Of a DNA stretch of 64,000 nt, positions 1 through 9,144 are shown in pieces. The stretch lies in NCBI RefSeq assembly GCF_013072695.1, contig NZ_LXUK01000022.1:186729-250728 (forward strand), read 5' to 3'. Both the position numbers and the translations under genes were made by a program. Within the stretch, counting starts at the first letter, position 1, and each line of letters begins with the position of its first letter. The notes beneath the pieces are model-generated. The model ran no database searches and was not told the origin of the DNA. It saw only the letters and a list, made by a program, of their open reading frames with translations. Source of the stretch: Acinetobacter sp. Ac_5812 (GTDB lineage: Bacteria > Pseudomonadota > Gammaproteobacteria > Pseudomonadales > Moraxellaceae).

Positions 1-252
1 TAGTTGCGAGCGTTCGTATTTATCTGCAATTTGACCAGCAGTTGCTGAAAAAAAGAAGTAGGGCAAAATAAACAATAAAGCAGCTAGATTATTGAGGGTA
101 CTGACGGGAGCACTTTGTTGTTGAATCCAGCCATAGGTAATAACTAACAGCAGCGATTGCTTATAAACATTATCATTAAGTGCGCCAAAGAACTGAGTGA
201 AAAACATCGGGGCGAACCGACGCGAAGTCATTAAGTGCTCGTCTTGTTTCAT
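1..252 (-). CDS. MFS transporter N-terminus, LplT/Aas-type lysophospholipid transporter (partial)
   Basis: The first 84 codons are visible; the rest lies beyond position 1. The start is the ATG at 250-252. The protein begins MKQDEHLMTSRRFAPMFFTQ and continues with FFGALNDNVYKQSLLL, the pattern at the head of LplT-like major facilitator proteins. These are found alone or fused to acyl-ACP synthetase/2-acyl-GPE acyltransferase (Aas) domains and flip lysophospholipids for re-acylation at the inner membrane. Two hydrophobic segments are visible. The arrangement is divergent from tamA. Whether the gene is the short transporter or the long transporter-acyltransferase fusion cannot be told from this fragment. 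Confidence 0.75.
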   Translation of the reverse strand, partial: MKQDEHLMTSRRFAPMFFTQFFGALNDNVYKQSLLLVITYGWIQQQSAPVSTLNNLAALLFILPYFFFSATAGQIADKYERSQL

Positions 253-414
253 CGTGTGTTCACTTCATTGTGATTTATAAAAAAATGTGACGAACTGTAA
301 AAATGTGATGAAATGCATGTATGATACCTATGTCTGATTGGATGAAAAATCAAAGATTTGAAGTTATTTCACCCATCAAAAACGATAAATTAAAAAACAA
401 ATTTAGAGTTTTAC

Positions 415-3129
415 ATGCCATCTAAAACGAAGTTTAAACAGTCGACACTGGTTCATTCTATGCATTTAATTTTTAAAATGCAGGGTTTTCCTAAACTTAT
501 TTGTAGTGGTTTCTTAATTAGTTCTTGCATATCAGTTGCTTATGCTCAGGAACAAAATTCGACTGTGTCTGAAAATCAGGCAGTTGAACAGACGGAACAA
601 CCGGTCGAATTGGCAGTTGCAGCGGCCGCACCGACAACCCCAGCAATCAATCTTGCAGATCAAGGGGTATTGCTTGGGCAGGACAGTTTGGCTGCATTAA
701 AAGAACAAGAACAATCCACGAATCATATTAATGAATTGAAACCGATTCAGTTGGATGACAATTTAGAAAATTTGCCTGTAATTCCTGTGGATCAAGGTAT
801 GGCAAATGAAATCTTCCGTGTTGCTGAAGATGCGAAAAATCAAGCACAAGCATATCGCGAAAACACGGCAAGAAATCCTGAACCGATCATCGCTGATGCA
901 TCACAGACGGAACTGACTGAAATCAAGCAAGCACCGCTGAATATTGACCAGTTGATGGGTGAGATCCAAGCAGACAGTAAAATCGTGGTTGAGGCCAATG
1001 AAACAGGTAAAACATTAGCTGATTTGCAGCCTAAGTCTGATCAACCACAGGAAAAAGTTGGATTCTTTAAGCGAATTGTGAATCGTTTCCGCCCAGATAA
1101 TTTACTCAATGCGGATAAAATTCCCCGTATTACAGCAGATGTAAGCGGCGCACCACCTATTCTTGCGCTCAATATTAAGGCCAAGCTCTCAAGTTTTACC
1201 CAAGAATCATTTGAGGAGTTTAATGTTGCTTTGCCGCAACTTCGCGCTTTGACCAATCAGGCAGCACAGGCAGTCGGTTATTACAATGCAACTTATACCT
1301 TTGTGAAAGAGAGTGAGAGCAAAGTTAAGGTGATTGTGGTTCCAAATGAACCCGTCAAAATTAAAGAACAAAATATTGAATTTACAGGTGCTGGTGCCAA
1401 TACACCGCAATTTCAGGTCATCCGCTTAATTCCAGAACAAGATGTCGGCGATATTTTTAATCATGGTTCATATGAAGCAACCAAAACTAAGATTACCACG
1501 GTGGCTTCGGACAATGGTTATTTTGATGCCTTTTGGCGATTGCATGATGTCAAAATTAGTCAACCTGAAAAAACGGCCGAGATTAATTTAAATTATGAAA
1601 CTGGTGAGCGCTATAAATTAAAGCAAGTTGAATATCGGATGAGTGATCCGAGCAAGCCGTTGCCACTCACTCAGAAGGTTTTAGATAGTTTGGCACCATG
1701 GAAAGAAGGCGATGATTATGCCTTCTGGCGTGTCAATGCTTTGGCGAACAACTTAACCAACTCGCGTTATTTTAACTATACCTTGGTTGATACAATCAAG
1801 CCGGATGCGATTCAACCACCTCTTGATTTACCACCTGACTTGCAGGCTTTGGTTGATCAGCAACGTGTGCAAGAATCACAATTGATGAGCAGTCAACAGA
1901 AAGCAGATCTTGCGCGCGCAAAAATTACCTCTGCGCAAGAAGTGACGCAGGACGTGGTGGATGAATCACAGTTCTCTGGTGCAGAACCAGCGCAACCTGC
2001 TTTGGCGCGTTCAATGCCAGTGTTACCTGCACATGACGACGATGATGAAGAACGTCAAAAACTCGAAGAGCAAGCACGGGTAGAACGCAAAATTCCTGTT
2101 GTTGTGACCCTGAATGCCGATCGTTTAAATAGCCTTGAAACCGGTATTGGTTATGGTACAGATACGGGTGCACGTATTCGTAGTCAGTATCGTCGTGCTA
2201 TCGTCAATAAATATGGTCATTCTTTTGATGCTAACGTCGAGGTTTCAGAAATCCGTCAATCGATTGATGGTCGTTATAGCATCCCATATAAGCATCCCTT
2301 GAATGACTACTTTAACCTTGTGGGTGGTTATGAGCGTGAAACCCGTGATGACATTGGTCCAGATATCAATCTATTGGTTGAATCAGCGGTACTAGGTGGT
2401 GAGCGTGTTATTAAGAATCCATTGGGTGATTGGCAACATACTTTTGGCTTACGTTATCGTTTAGATCGTTTAACCAAAAAAGGTGATGTCAATGTCGACG
2501 AGTTACCCGATGCTTTTAAAGTTTCGGGAATTGATTCTGAGCAAGAATCTTTGCTCTTGGGTTATGAGGCATCAAAAACCAATAGCAATACTCGTTTAAA
2601 TCCTACGCGTGGATTCAAGCAGACTTATAAAGTGGAATTGGGGACTGAATCTTTACTCTCTGATGCCAATATGGCAATTGTAAGTGCAGGTTGGCGCTTC
2701 ATCTATTCATTGGGTGAAAACGACAATCATCAATTTGTCGGTCGTGGCGATGCAAGTTATATTTTTACCGATGACTTTAATAAAGTTCCTTATAACTTGC
2801 GCTTCTTTACCGGTGGTGATCAGTCTTTGCGTGGTTTCGACTATAAGAGCTTATCACCTGAAGAAAACGGCTATAAGATAGGTGGTCAAGCCCTAGGGGT
2901 TGGCTCTTTAGAATATAATTATCAATTTAAAGATGGCTGGCGTGCTGCGGTGTTCTCGGACTTCGGTAACGCTTATGACAAACAATTTAGCAACCCAACA
3001 GAATATAGTGTGGGTGTTGGTATCCGCTGGAGATCGCCAATTGGACCAATTCGATTAGATATCGCATCGGGTATTTCTAATGATAACAATCCAATTCGAT
3101 TACATTTCTTTATTGGTCCACAGCTTTAA
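415..3129 (+). CDS. tamA: TamA, Omp85-family outer membrane translocation/assembly protein
   Basis: TamA is the outer-membrane BamA-like half of the TamA-TamB system, which helps insert certain outer-membrane proteins and is linked to phospholipid transport. The predicted 904 residues start with a signal peptide ending near residue 44 (SVAYAQ). About 190 residues of low-complexity, Gln/Glu/Ala-rich sequence follow. POTRA domains begin near residue 240 (PRITADVSGAPP), and a 16-strand barrel runs from about residue 570 to the end, closing with GVGIRWRSPIGPIRLDIASG. Canonical TamA is roughly 580 residues, so the N-terminal extension and an acidic, charged insert at about 465-558 are extra. Internal ATGs at 460 and 478 would still leave a signal peptide, so the start is uncertain. 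tamB follows 51 nt downstream, indicating an operon. Confidence 0.9.
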   Translation: MPSKTKFKQSTLVHSMHLIFKMQGFPKLICSGFLISSCISVAYAQEQNSTVSENQAVEQTEQPVELAVAAAAPTTPAINLADQGVLLGQDSLAALKEQEQSTNHINELKPIQLDDNLENLPVIPVDQGMANEIFRVAEDAKNQAQAYRENTARNPEPIIADASQTELTEIKQAPLNIDQLMGEIQADSKIVVEANETGKTLADLQPKSDQPQEKVGFFKRIVNRFRPDNLLNADKIPRITADVSGAPPILALNIKAKLSSFTQESFEEFNVALPQLRALTNQAAQAVGYYNATYTFVKESESKVKVIVVPNEPVKIKEQNIEFTGAGANTPQFQVIRLIPEQDVGDIFNHGSYEATKTKITTVASDNGYFDAFWRLHDVKISQPEKTAEINLNYETGERYKLKQVEYRMSDPSKPLPLTQKVLDSLAPWKEGDDYAFWRVNALANNLTNSRYFNYTLVDTIKPDAIQPPLDLPPDLQALVDQQRVQESQLMSSQQKADLARAKITSAQEVTQDVVDESQFSGAEPAQPALARSMPVLPAHDDDDEERQKLEEQARVERKIPVVVTLNADRLNSLETGIGYGTDTGARIRSQYRRAIVNKYGHSFDANVEVSEIRQSIDGRYSIPYKHPLNDYFNLVGGYERETRDDIGPDINLLVESAVLGGERVIKNPLGDWQHTFGLRYRLDRLTKKGDVNVDELPDAFKVSGIDSEQESLLLGYEASKTNSNTRLNPTRGFKQTYKVELGTESLLSDANMAIVSAGWRFIYSLGENDNHQFVGRGDASYIFTDDFNKVPYNLRFFTGGDQSLRGFDYKSLSPEENGYKIGGQALGVGSLEYNYQFKDGWRAAVFSDFGNAYDKQFSNPTEYSVGVGIRWRSPIGPIRLDIASGISNDNNPIRLHFFIGPQL

Positions 3130-3180
3130 AAACTTTTTTAGCCCTGTGTTTGATCAGGGCAAAACAATCTCGGGTTGATT

Positions 3181-6100
3181 ATGACGGAAGTAGAACAGCA
3201 ACTTACCCCTCCAACAAAACCAAGACCACCGCGGCGCATTGCTCGAAATGTTGTGCTGATTGTGCTGATCATTCTTTTATTATTGGTCAGCTCTTTGCTT
3301 GTGATGATGTCAACGGATAAGGGTAGCCGTTTTCTATTAGACCGTGTACTTCAAAGCCAGAAAACCATTAAATACGAATATGAAAGCGGTAATCTGCTTT
3401 CAGGTATTATCTTAAAAAATGTGTTGGTACGATTGGAAGGAATTGATGTTTCTTTAGACCGTGCCGATGTGTCTTTAGGGTGGCGAGCGATTCTTAAGAA
3501 AGAAGTGCACCTTAGCCATGCCGATGTGCGTAATCTAAAAATTCTTGATAAGAAACCACCATCAGGCAAACCATTTGGATTTGATCCAATCAAACTTCCT
3601 TTTGTATTGCGTGTTGATGAAGCCAGCCTAGACCATTTGCAACTGCAAACCACAACATCTAAAGTCGATTTCAGCGATATTTATTTAAAAGATGCTTTAT
3701 GGTCAGAAACCAAATTAAAGTTCGAAGACTCTCGCATGAAGATGGAGTATTTGGCCGTCCAAAATGCAACGGGAGAGATGGACTTTAGTGGAAAATATCC
3801 AATCAATGCCAAAGCAGACTTGATCATTCCATCACTCAAAAGCCTAGATATTGATGTCATTAAAGTTGCTGCCAGAGGTTCTTTAGATACCTTAAAAGTA
3901 GGGATTGCAACACGTACCCCAGATCTACTCACGGGTTGGGCGGTCGTCCATCCAGTACGTGATCATGTGCCGATGAATGGTGAGTTGTTCTTTAAAAACT
4001 ATCACTTGCCATTACTCAAAGATCAAAAGCTGTTTGCAAAAGATGGGATTGCAAAATTCAATGGCGATATCCAAAAACTGATTTTAACACTGGATACAGA
4101 CCTAAAAGGCGAGCAAGTGCCGGAGGGGCAATATACGGCACTGATGGATACTGATTTAACTCATCAATTGAATATCCGTGAGTTTAATGGCCAGTTGATG
4201 GGTGGTGTGGTCAGCTTACTGGGGTTTGTAAACTGGCATGATCATGTGTCTTGGGATGTGAAAGGTCGTTTAGAACGCTTAGACCCGAAAGACAAAACCG
4301 TACCGCAAATTGCACAAGATTTCTTGCCACCAAACTTGGATGCGAATTTAAGTTCTACAGGTTCAATGGAAAAAGGCTTGGTGCTGAACGCACAACTTGC
4401 ATTTGATAAATTTGAAACTTGGGCGGTTAAGCTGAATCAAGCGGAAGAAAAAGACAATAAAGCACAACCAATGTTGCTTGATGTTTCATGGAAAGGGATT
4501 GATCGTGCCATGCCATATATCGGCTGGCTCAGTAGTGAAGAAGGTCATACTAACCTGACCTTAAAAGAAGGTCAGCAAGATATCTATCTCACAACAACGA
4601 TTCGTCCACATGAACAAGCTTTGTTACCAACAGGAAAATATGATGCGCGTTTAGATGTAAAAGGCGATCTATTAGATGTGGAAAGCTTCCGTTATGAGGC
4701 GGAAAAAGGCAGCTTGTCGGGACAGGCCAAAGTGAAGTTACCAACTGAAAAGCAACAGCTTTCATGGCAAGCCCAGCTCAAAGCACAGAATTTTAATCCG
4801 CAAACAGTTGCCGCAGCTGCACCGATTAACTTATTAAATGGTGAAATCAAAGCCACTGGTTTTGCCAAACCGAATCAACAGATTATTCAGCTTGAACAGA
4901 TTGATTTAACAGGGCAATTGCCACAAGACAATAAAACAGAAACCATTGCTCTCAAAGGAAAAAGTACAGCTGCCTTGATTTTTAATGATGAAAAAGCAGG
5001 TGGTGGCTTTAAAAGTTTTGCCGTGGATTATAATGGTTCTTTAAATGCTTTGAATCAGGGTAATGGTGTATTAAAGATTAAGGTCGCAGGTACACCTGAT
5101 TACATCAAGATCAATGAACTTAATCATGATGGTGTGGCAGGTAAAATCTTTGCAACGGGTGCAGTCAATCTTAAAGATAAACTGGGTTGGGATATTGATG
5201 CCTCGCTGGTACGTTTTAAACCTCAATATTTCGTATCAAGTGTCAAAGGTGAAGTCTCTGGACGCGTTAAAACACTTGGTGTTTGGTCGGATAAACTGAA
5301 ACGTATTGATATCCGTCAGCTCAATATTGCAGGTTTCCTGAATAACAAACCCATTCGTGGTCGCGGTAATCTGAGTTTATTGCTTGATTCGAACCAAGCA
5401 GGTTTCTTGCCACAGCAATTCGAAGCCAATGACTTATTCTTTGCCTATGCACAGAACCAGTTGCAAGCCACAGGCAATGCACAAAACCTACGTATTAAGT
5501 TGAATGCACCTGCTTTATATGAGCTTTATCCGGGCTTACGTGGTCGTGCCTATGGTAGTTTAAATGTACAGTCGCAGCCACGCTTAAAAGCAACCGCGAA
5601 TATGATGGTTGATAATTTTGCCTTTAATGATCTGGTGACGATTCGCTCATTACGAGTACAGGGTGAATTACCAACCTCTGAGACCACACCAACACAATTG
5701 ACTGCAACTGTAGATCGTTTGCGTAATGGCAATCGTGAAATTGAAAATGCGACGATAAACTTGGCAGGAACACGTAAGGCACATGTGTTGAAGGTGGAGA
5801 GTAAAAACCGTCAATCGAATTTCTATCTGCAACTGGCTGGTGGTTTCAATCCGAAGAACGACTGGTTAGGCCAATTGCAAAAAGGTAACTTTACTTCGCG
5901 TAATATCAGTTTGGTACAAAACCAAAGTGCACCGATTATTTATACCACGGCGCAACAGGAATTGTATGTCGGTCAGCATTGCTGGCAGAGTTCGAGCAGC
6001 CAGTTATGTCTGGATCAGCCTGCACGTTTGAGCAAAACCAAAGGCAGTTTTTCTTTCATTACCAAAAATCTGGATTTAAAAGACTTTACCGCTTTCATGC

Positions 6101-7686
6101 CAGAAGGTTTGGCGGTTACAGGTCAACTCAATGGTTATGCCAAAGCATCTTGGGCTCAGGGTAGTCATCCGAAGTTGGATGCTCGTTTAGTTACCCAGAA
6201 AGGCGAAATCGGATTGGCGGCAGATGATCCACAAGATCCAGCTACAACGGTCACTTATGATGAATTGAGTCTGATTGCGAAAAGTATCAGCGAAGGTTTG
6301 TTATTACGTGTCGATATGAAAACACCAGACATTGGGACAGGTTATGCCAATGTGATTGTTAATCCATATCAAGCCAATATGCCAATGCGTGGTGAAGTTG
6401 CATTTAATGATGTGCAGTTGAAAGTGTTTAAGCCGTTTATTAAAGATGTACGTTCAATGTCAGGGACTTTGGCCTTGGCAGGTAAAATGAATGGAACTTT
6501 AACTCAACCTGAGTTTGTCGGTGAGATGCGTTTGAAAAATGGCGCAATTTCGATGATCTCTCTGCCGGTGAATTTAAGCAATATCCAGCTTTATTCCTCA
6601 ATACGTCAGCAATCTGCCAGTATTGATGGCGCATTCAATAGTGGTCAGGGTGTTGGACGTTTAAAGGGTAATTTTGATTGGAAAAATGATCCACATTTAA
6701 ATCTGACCCTGAAAGGTGAAAACTTATTGGTACGCCAAGCACCAATGATCACGGCAATTGTAGAGCCTGATTTAAGCTTGGATGTTTATCCTTTTGACCA
6801 ACGTTTAAGCCTGAAAGGGAAAATTGATGTACCACGTGCACGTATTTCAATGCCTGAAAGTTCTGCAACCGTCGTGAATTTGTCGCCTGATGTGCGTGTG
6901 GTGCAACAAGGCCAAGACTTGCTGGCGACCTTAAAAGCGGCTAAACCGTGGGATATCCGTGCTGATATGACCGTAACTTTAGGCAACCAAGTCATTTTCC
7001 AAGGTTTTGAAAGTACCATTCCATTGGTTGGTCGTTTGCACTTATCGCAACGTGGTTTAGAAACTGCCATGCGTGCCAATGGTGCGATTGGTGTCAGTCA
7101 AAAAGTGAAGATTGAAGCCTATGGCCAAAGTCTTGATTTGAATCGAGCGATTGCGCGTTTCAATGGACCATTGGCCAACCCGACGTTGGATATTGATGCC
7201 AATAAACCGGTTCAAGGTAGTATGGTCGGCGTGCGTGTCACAGGTACAGCCACCGTACCGAATATTCAGATTTATAACGATGCAGGTTTGTCTGAACAAG
7301 AAGCCTTGAATGCCTTACTCACAGGTCGTATTAATGAAGGTAACAGTGGTTTAAGTAATACGGAAGGCTTTAAGTCTGACGTGAATAACACCATTGCTGC
7401 AGCGGGTATTAGTATGGGCTTGGGCGGTACGCGTGCCTTGACCAACCAGATTGGTCGAACCTTTGGTTTGAGTGGTTTGGCATTGGATGCACAGGGTACA
7501 GGGGATGATACACAGGTGAGTCTGACAGGCTATATCACGCCAGATCTGTTTATCCGTTATGGTATTGGTGTATTTACTCCAGTGAATAAGTTGACCTTGC
7601 GTTATCAGATGAACCGTCGTTTATATCTGGAAGCGAGTCAGTCCTTAGAACGTGCAATTGACGTATTCTACAATTGGAGATTCTAA
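3181..7686 (+). CDS. tamB: TamB, inner-membrane-anchored AsmA-like translocation/assembly protein
   Basis: This is the long periplasm-spanning partner of TamA: an N-terminal membrane anchor (about residues 24-45, rich in VLIVLIILLLLVSS), a very long repetitive beta-groove, and a C-terminal DUF490 domain. The C-terminal part contains the family signature region with LSEQEALNALLTGR and ends in a beta-signal-like YLEASQSLERAIDVFYNWRF. At 1501 residues it is longer than E. coli TamB (about 1260). I chose the ATG at 3181; a TTG six bases upstream is also in frame but less likely. The gene lies directly behind tamA and a terminator follows, so tamAB is probably a two-gene unit. Confidence 0.92.
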   Translation: MTEVEQQLTPPTKPRPPRRIARNVVLIVLIILLLLVSSLLVMMSTDKGSRFLLDRVLQSQKTIKYEYESGNLLSGIILKNVLVRLEGIDVSLDRADVSLGWRAILKKEVHLSHADVRNLKILDKKPPSGKPFGFDPIKLPFVLRVDEASLDHLQLQTTTSKVDFSDIYLKDALWSETKLKFEDSRMKMEYLAVQNATGEMDFSGKYPINAKADLIIPSLKSLDIDVIKVAARGSLDTLKVGIATRTPDLLTGWAVVHPVRDHVPMNGELFFKNYHLPLLKDQKLFAKDGIAKFNGDIQKLILTLDTDLKGEQVPEGQYTALMDTDLTHQLNIREFNGQLMGGVVSLLGFVNWHDHVSWDVKGRLERLDPKDKTVPQIAQDFLPPNLDANLSSTGSMEKGLVLNAQLAFDKFETWAVKLNQAEEKDNKAQPMLLDVSWKGIDRAMPYIGWLSSEEGHTNLTLKEGQQDIYLTTTIRPHEQALLPTGKYDARLDVKGDLLDVESFRYEAEKGSLSGQAKVKLPTEKQQLSWQAQLKAQNFNPQTVAAAAPINLLNGEIKATGFAKPNQQIIQLEQIDLTGQLPQDNKTETIALKGKSTAALIFNDEKAGGGFKSFAVDYNGSLNALNQGNGVLKIKVAGTPDYIKINELNHDGVAGKIFATGAVNLKDKLGWDIDASLVRFKPQYFVSSVKGEVSGRVKTLGVWSDKLKRIDIRQLNIAGFLNNKPIRGRGNLSLLLDSNQAGFLPQQFEANDLFFAYAQNQLQATGNAQNLRIKLNAPALYELYPGLRGRAYGSLNVQSQPRLKATANMMVDNFAFNDLVTIRSLRVQGELPTSETTPTQLTATVDRLRNGNREIENATINLAGTRKAHVLKVESKNRQSNFYLQLAGGFNPKNDWLGQLQKGNFTSRNISLVQNQSAPIIYTTAQQELYVGQHCWQSSSSQLCLDQPARLSKTKGSFSFITKNLDLKDFTAFMPEGLAVTGQLNGYAKASWAQGSHPKLDARLVTQKGEIGLAADDPQDPATTVTYDELSLIAKSISEGLLLRVDMKTPDIGTGYANVIVNPYQANMPMRGEVAFNDVQLKVFKPFIKDVRSMSGTLALAGKMNGTLTQPEFVGEMRLKNGAISMISLPVNLSNIQLYSSIRQQSASIDGAFNSGQGVGRLKGNFDWKNDPHLNLTLKGENLLVRQAPMITAIVEPDLSLDVYPFDQRLSLKGKIDVPRARISMPESSATVVNLSPDVRVVQQGQDLLATLKAAKPWDIRADMTVTLGNQVIFQGFESTIPLVGRLHLSQRGLETAMRANGAIGVSQKVKIEAYGQSLDLNRAIARFNGPLANPTLDIDANKPVQGSMVGVRVTGTATVPNIQIYNDAGLSEQEALNALLTGRINEGNSGLSNTEGFKSDVNNTIAAAGISMGLGGTRALTNQIGRTFGLSGLALDAQGTGDDTQVSLTGYITPDLFIRYGIGVFTPVNKLTLRYQMNRRLYLEASQSLERAIDVFYNWRF

Positions 7687-7714
7687 GCCGACTCTAAGCT
7701 TGGTTTAGCATCAG

Positions 7715-7753
7715 AAAGAGGAGTTATTTCGATGAAATAGTTCCTCTTTTTTT
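7715..7753 (+). terminator. Rho-independent terminator after tamB
   Basis: A hairpin with arms aagaggagttatttc and gaaatagttcctctt, a 3-nt loop (two central mismatches or wobbles) and a following T-run lies 30 nt after the tamB stop. Confidence 0.8.
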
Positions 7754-7943
7754 ATGGTTGTAACATTACTTGAATCCCCAAAAAGCATTCACATAAAAAT
7801 TAATGAGGACAAATGTATTGATGGTCTGTGGAGATTTTTTAAACAGATTTTATAACAAGTGATTTTAGAAAATAAAAAATGTGATAGAATCAATATAAGT
7901 TATTGAAAATTAATGATTTTATGACATTTTTTGGAGGAAATAA

Positions 7944-8423
7944 ATGAAATCTGTCACTTTTGGTCAGCTTTGGGCAGTGCTTGGCTTAGTGCTCCTCAGT
8001 TCAACACTCCAAGTCAATGCCAAGGAATACTATAAGTGGGTCGATGCCAAAGGCGTTACCACTTATTCAGCAACGCCCCAACCTGTACAAAGACAAGAAC
8101 CTCAGCTCGATCCAATCAAAAAGAATAGCGCTACCACAGTACAACAGCCGACTGCTCAAACTGGAACGGCACCGAAAGAGCCAAAAATCACAACAGTGAC
8201 TGCAACTACAGCAACACCAACCAAACCTGTAACGACGACCACAACAGCCACAGGCAATCTTACTGCGACAAGTGACGTGCTTATCGCCGTCAAAAACTGC
8301 AATGGGGTCAGATGTTGGGATATGAAAGGCAAGTCCTATAATCTCGTCGCAGGAACGACGTATCTGTCTGCCAATGGAGGAAAGTGTCAAAAGTTAGGCA
8401 ATAACATGCGATGTAGCAAATGA
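7944..8423 (+). CDS. DUF4124 domain-containing exported protein
   Basis: The 159-residue protein has a cleavable signal peptide (LLSSTLQVNA before KEYYKW) followed by the DUF4124 pattern EYYKWVDAKGVTTYSATPQP. Such modules occur near the N-terminus of many small periplasmic proteins of unknown role. The middle (about residues 60-105) is Thr/Pro/Ala-rich and looks disordered. The C-terminus has four cysteines (KNCNGVRCWDM and GGKCQKLGNNMRCSK) that could form two disulfides. The start is well supported by TTGGAGGAAATAA before the ATG. Function is unknown; location in the periplasm is inferred. Confidence 0.85.
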   Translation: MKSVTFGQLWAVLGLVLLSSTLQVNAKEYYKWVDAKGVTTYSATPQPVQRQEPQLDPIKKNSATTVQQPTAQTGTAPKEPKITTVTATTATPTKPVTTTTTATGNLTATSDVLIAVKNCNGVRCWDMKGKSYNLVAGTTYLSANGGKCQKLGNNMRCSK

Positions 8424-8519
8424 TTTGTATGTTTTTATTACGGAAAGCATGGTTTTAAAGGCTTCCTTTTGCAAAATAAACAAGTTTCAGTATGATGTGT
8501 GCATCAAATTAGCCGCAGT

Positions 8520-8885
8520 ATGATGATGAAAAAAGTTTTGTTTATTGCAATAGGTTTAGTTTTGGCTGGTTGTGCTGAGAAAAAGCCGTTAACCCCTGAA
8601 GAACAATGGCATGGCTATTGCGTCAGTGTGGGCAACGCAGCACGTTCGATTACGCTAGATCGTCAAAATGGAATTGAGCAAAAACAAGCAACGGAGTATG
8701 CGGCAAAGATTGAAGATGAGACCACGCGTAAGTTTATCTTTAAAATTTTGGACACAGTTTATGCACTTCCTGCCGATCAACTGAAAAAAGATCCAGAAGC
8801 ATTACGTGAAAATTTAAAGAAACAGTTTATGGAAGAATGCTTGGTTACTCCACATGACAAGCTGCCTAACTATAAACTTTTTTAA
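8520..8885 (+). CDS. Small predicted lipoprotein
   Basis: The region begins with three consecutive ATG codons (8520, 8523, 8526) followed by a short lipoprotein signal, KKVLFIAIGLVLAGC, with lipobox LAGC. An upstream in-frame GTG (8499) would put extra residues before the signal, so I prefer an ATG start. The mature part is about 100 residues, mostly charged and helical, with one further Cys in YCVSVG and one near the end (EECLVTP). I do not recognise the family. It is separated from the preceding gene by about 100 nt and followed by its own terminator. Confidence 0.75.
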   Translation: MMMKKVLFIAIGLVLAGCAEKKPLTPEEQWHGYCVSVGNAARSITLDRQNGIEQKQATEYAAKIEDETTRKFIFKILDTVYALPADQLKKDPEALRENLKKQFMEECLVTPHDKLPNYKLF

Positions 8886-8894
8886 TGTGTATAT

Positions 8895-8923
8895 AAAAAA
8901 GACAACACCGTTTGTCTTTTTTT
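8895..8923 (+). terminator. Rho-independent terminator
   Basis: Perfect stem AAAAAAGACAA / TTGTCTTTTTT around a 6-nt loop, ending in a T-run, 10 nt after the lipoprotein stop. Confidence 0.85.
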
Positions 8924-9037
8924 ATGGATGTAATTTATTGTTTTATTAGACTTTAACCTAAGACCAAAGCGGTATTTCCAAGGGATGAACATTTCGCTAT
9001 AAAATAATGGGCATCACGTAGAAATACGGTAGTTGCA

Positions 9038-9066
9038 TTAACATTTAACGCGAAGTCTAGTAAAAT
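9038..9066 (+). promoter_or_regulatory. Predicted sigma-70 promoter of acnB
   Basis: TTAACA at 9038-9043, a 17-nt spacer and TAAAAT at 9061-9066. Each hexamer matches consensus at five of six positions. The predicted start of transcription near 9073 falls just before the leader hairpin. Confidence 0.6.
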
Positions 9067-9078
9067 TTTGCTGTCCAC

Positions 9079-9125
9079 ATTACTTGTAAAGCTTGTAGCA
9101 AGCTGGAACTTACAAGTAATTTTTT
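9079..9125 (+). promoter_or_regulatory. Terminator-like hairpin in the acnB leader
   Basis: Perfect 11-bp arms ATTACTTGTAA (9079-9089) and TTACAAGTAAT (9110-9120) enclose a second perfect 6-bp hairpin AGCTTG-tag-CAAGCT (9090-9104) plus GGAAC. Five T residues follow directly. The structure ends 19 nt before the acnB GTG and lies downstream of the predicted promoter, so it could terminate a short leader RNA, attenuate acnB or protect the mRNA 5' end. Confidence 0.65.
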
Positions 9126-9144
9126 AAAAAAGAGGAATAACACT

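Noticed and set aside
8440..8475. Terminator after the DUF4124 gene
   Set aside because: GGAAaGC/GCTTCC stem has a bulge and only a short T-run; too weak to list.
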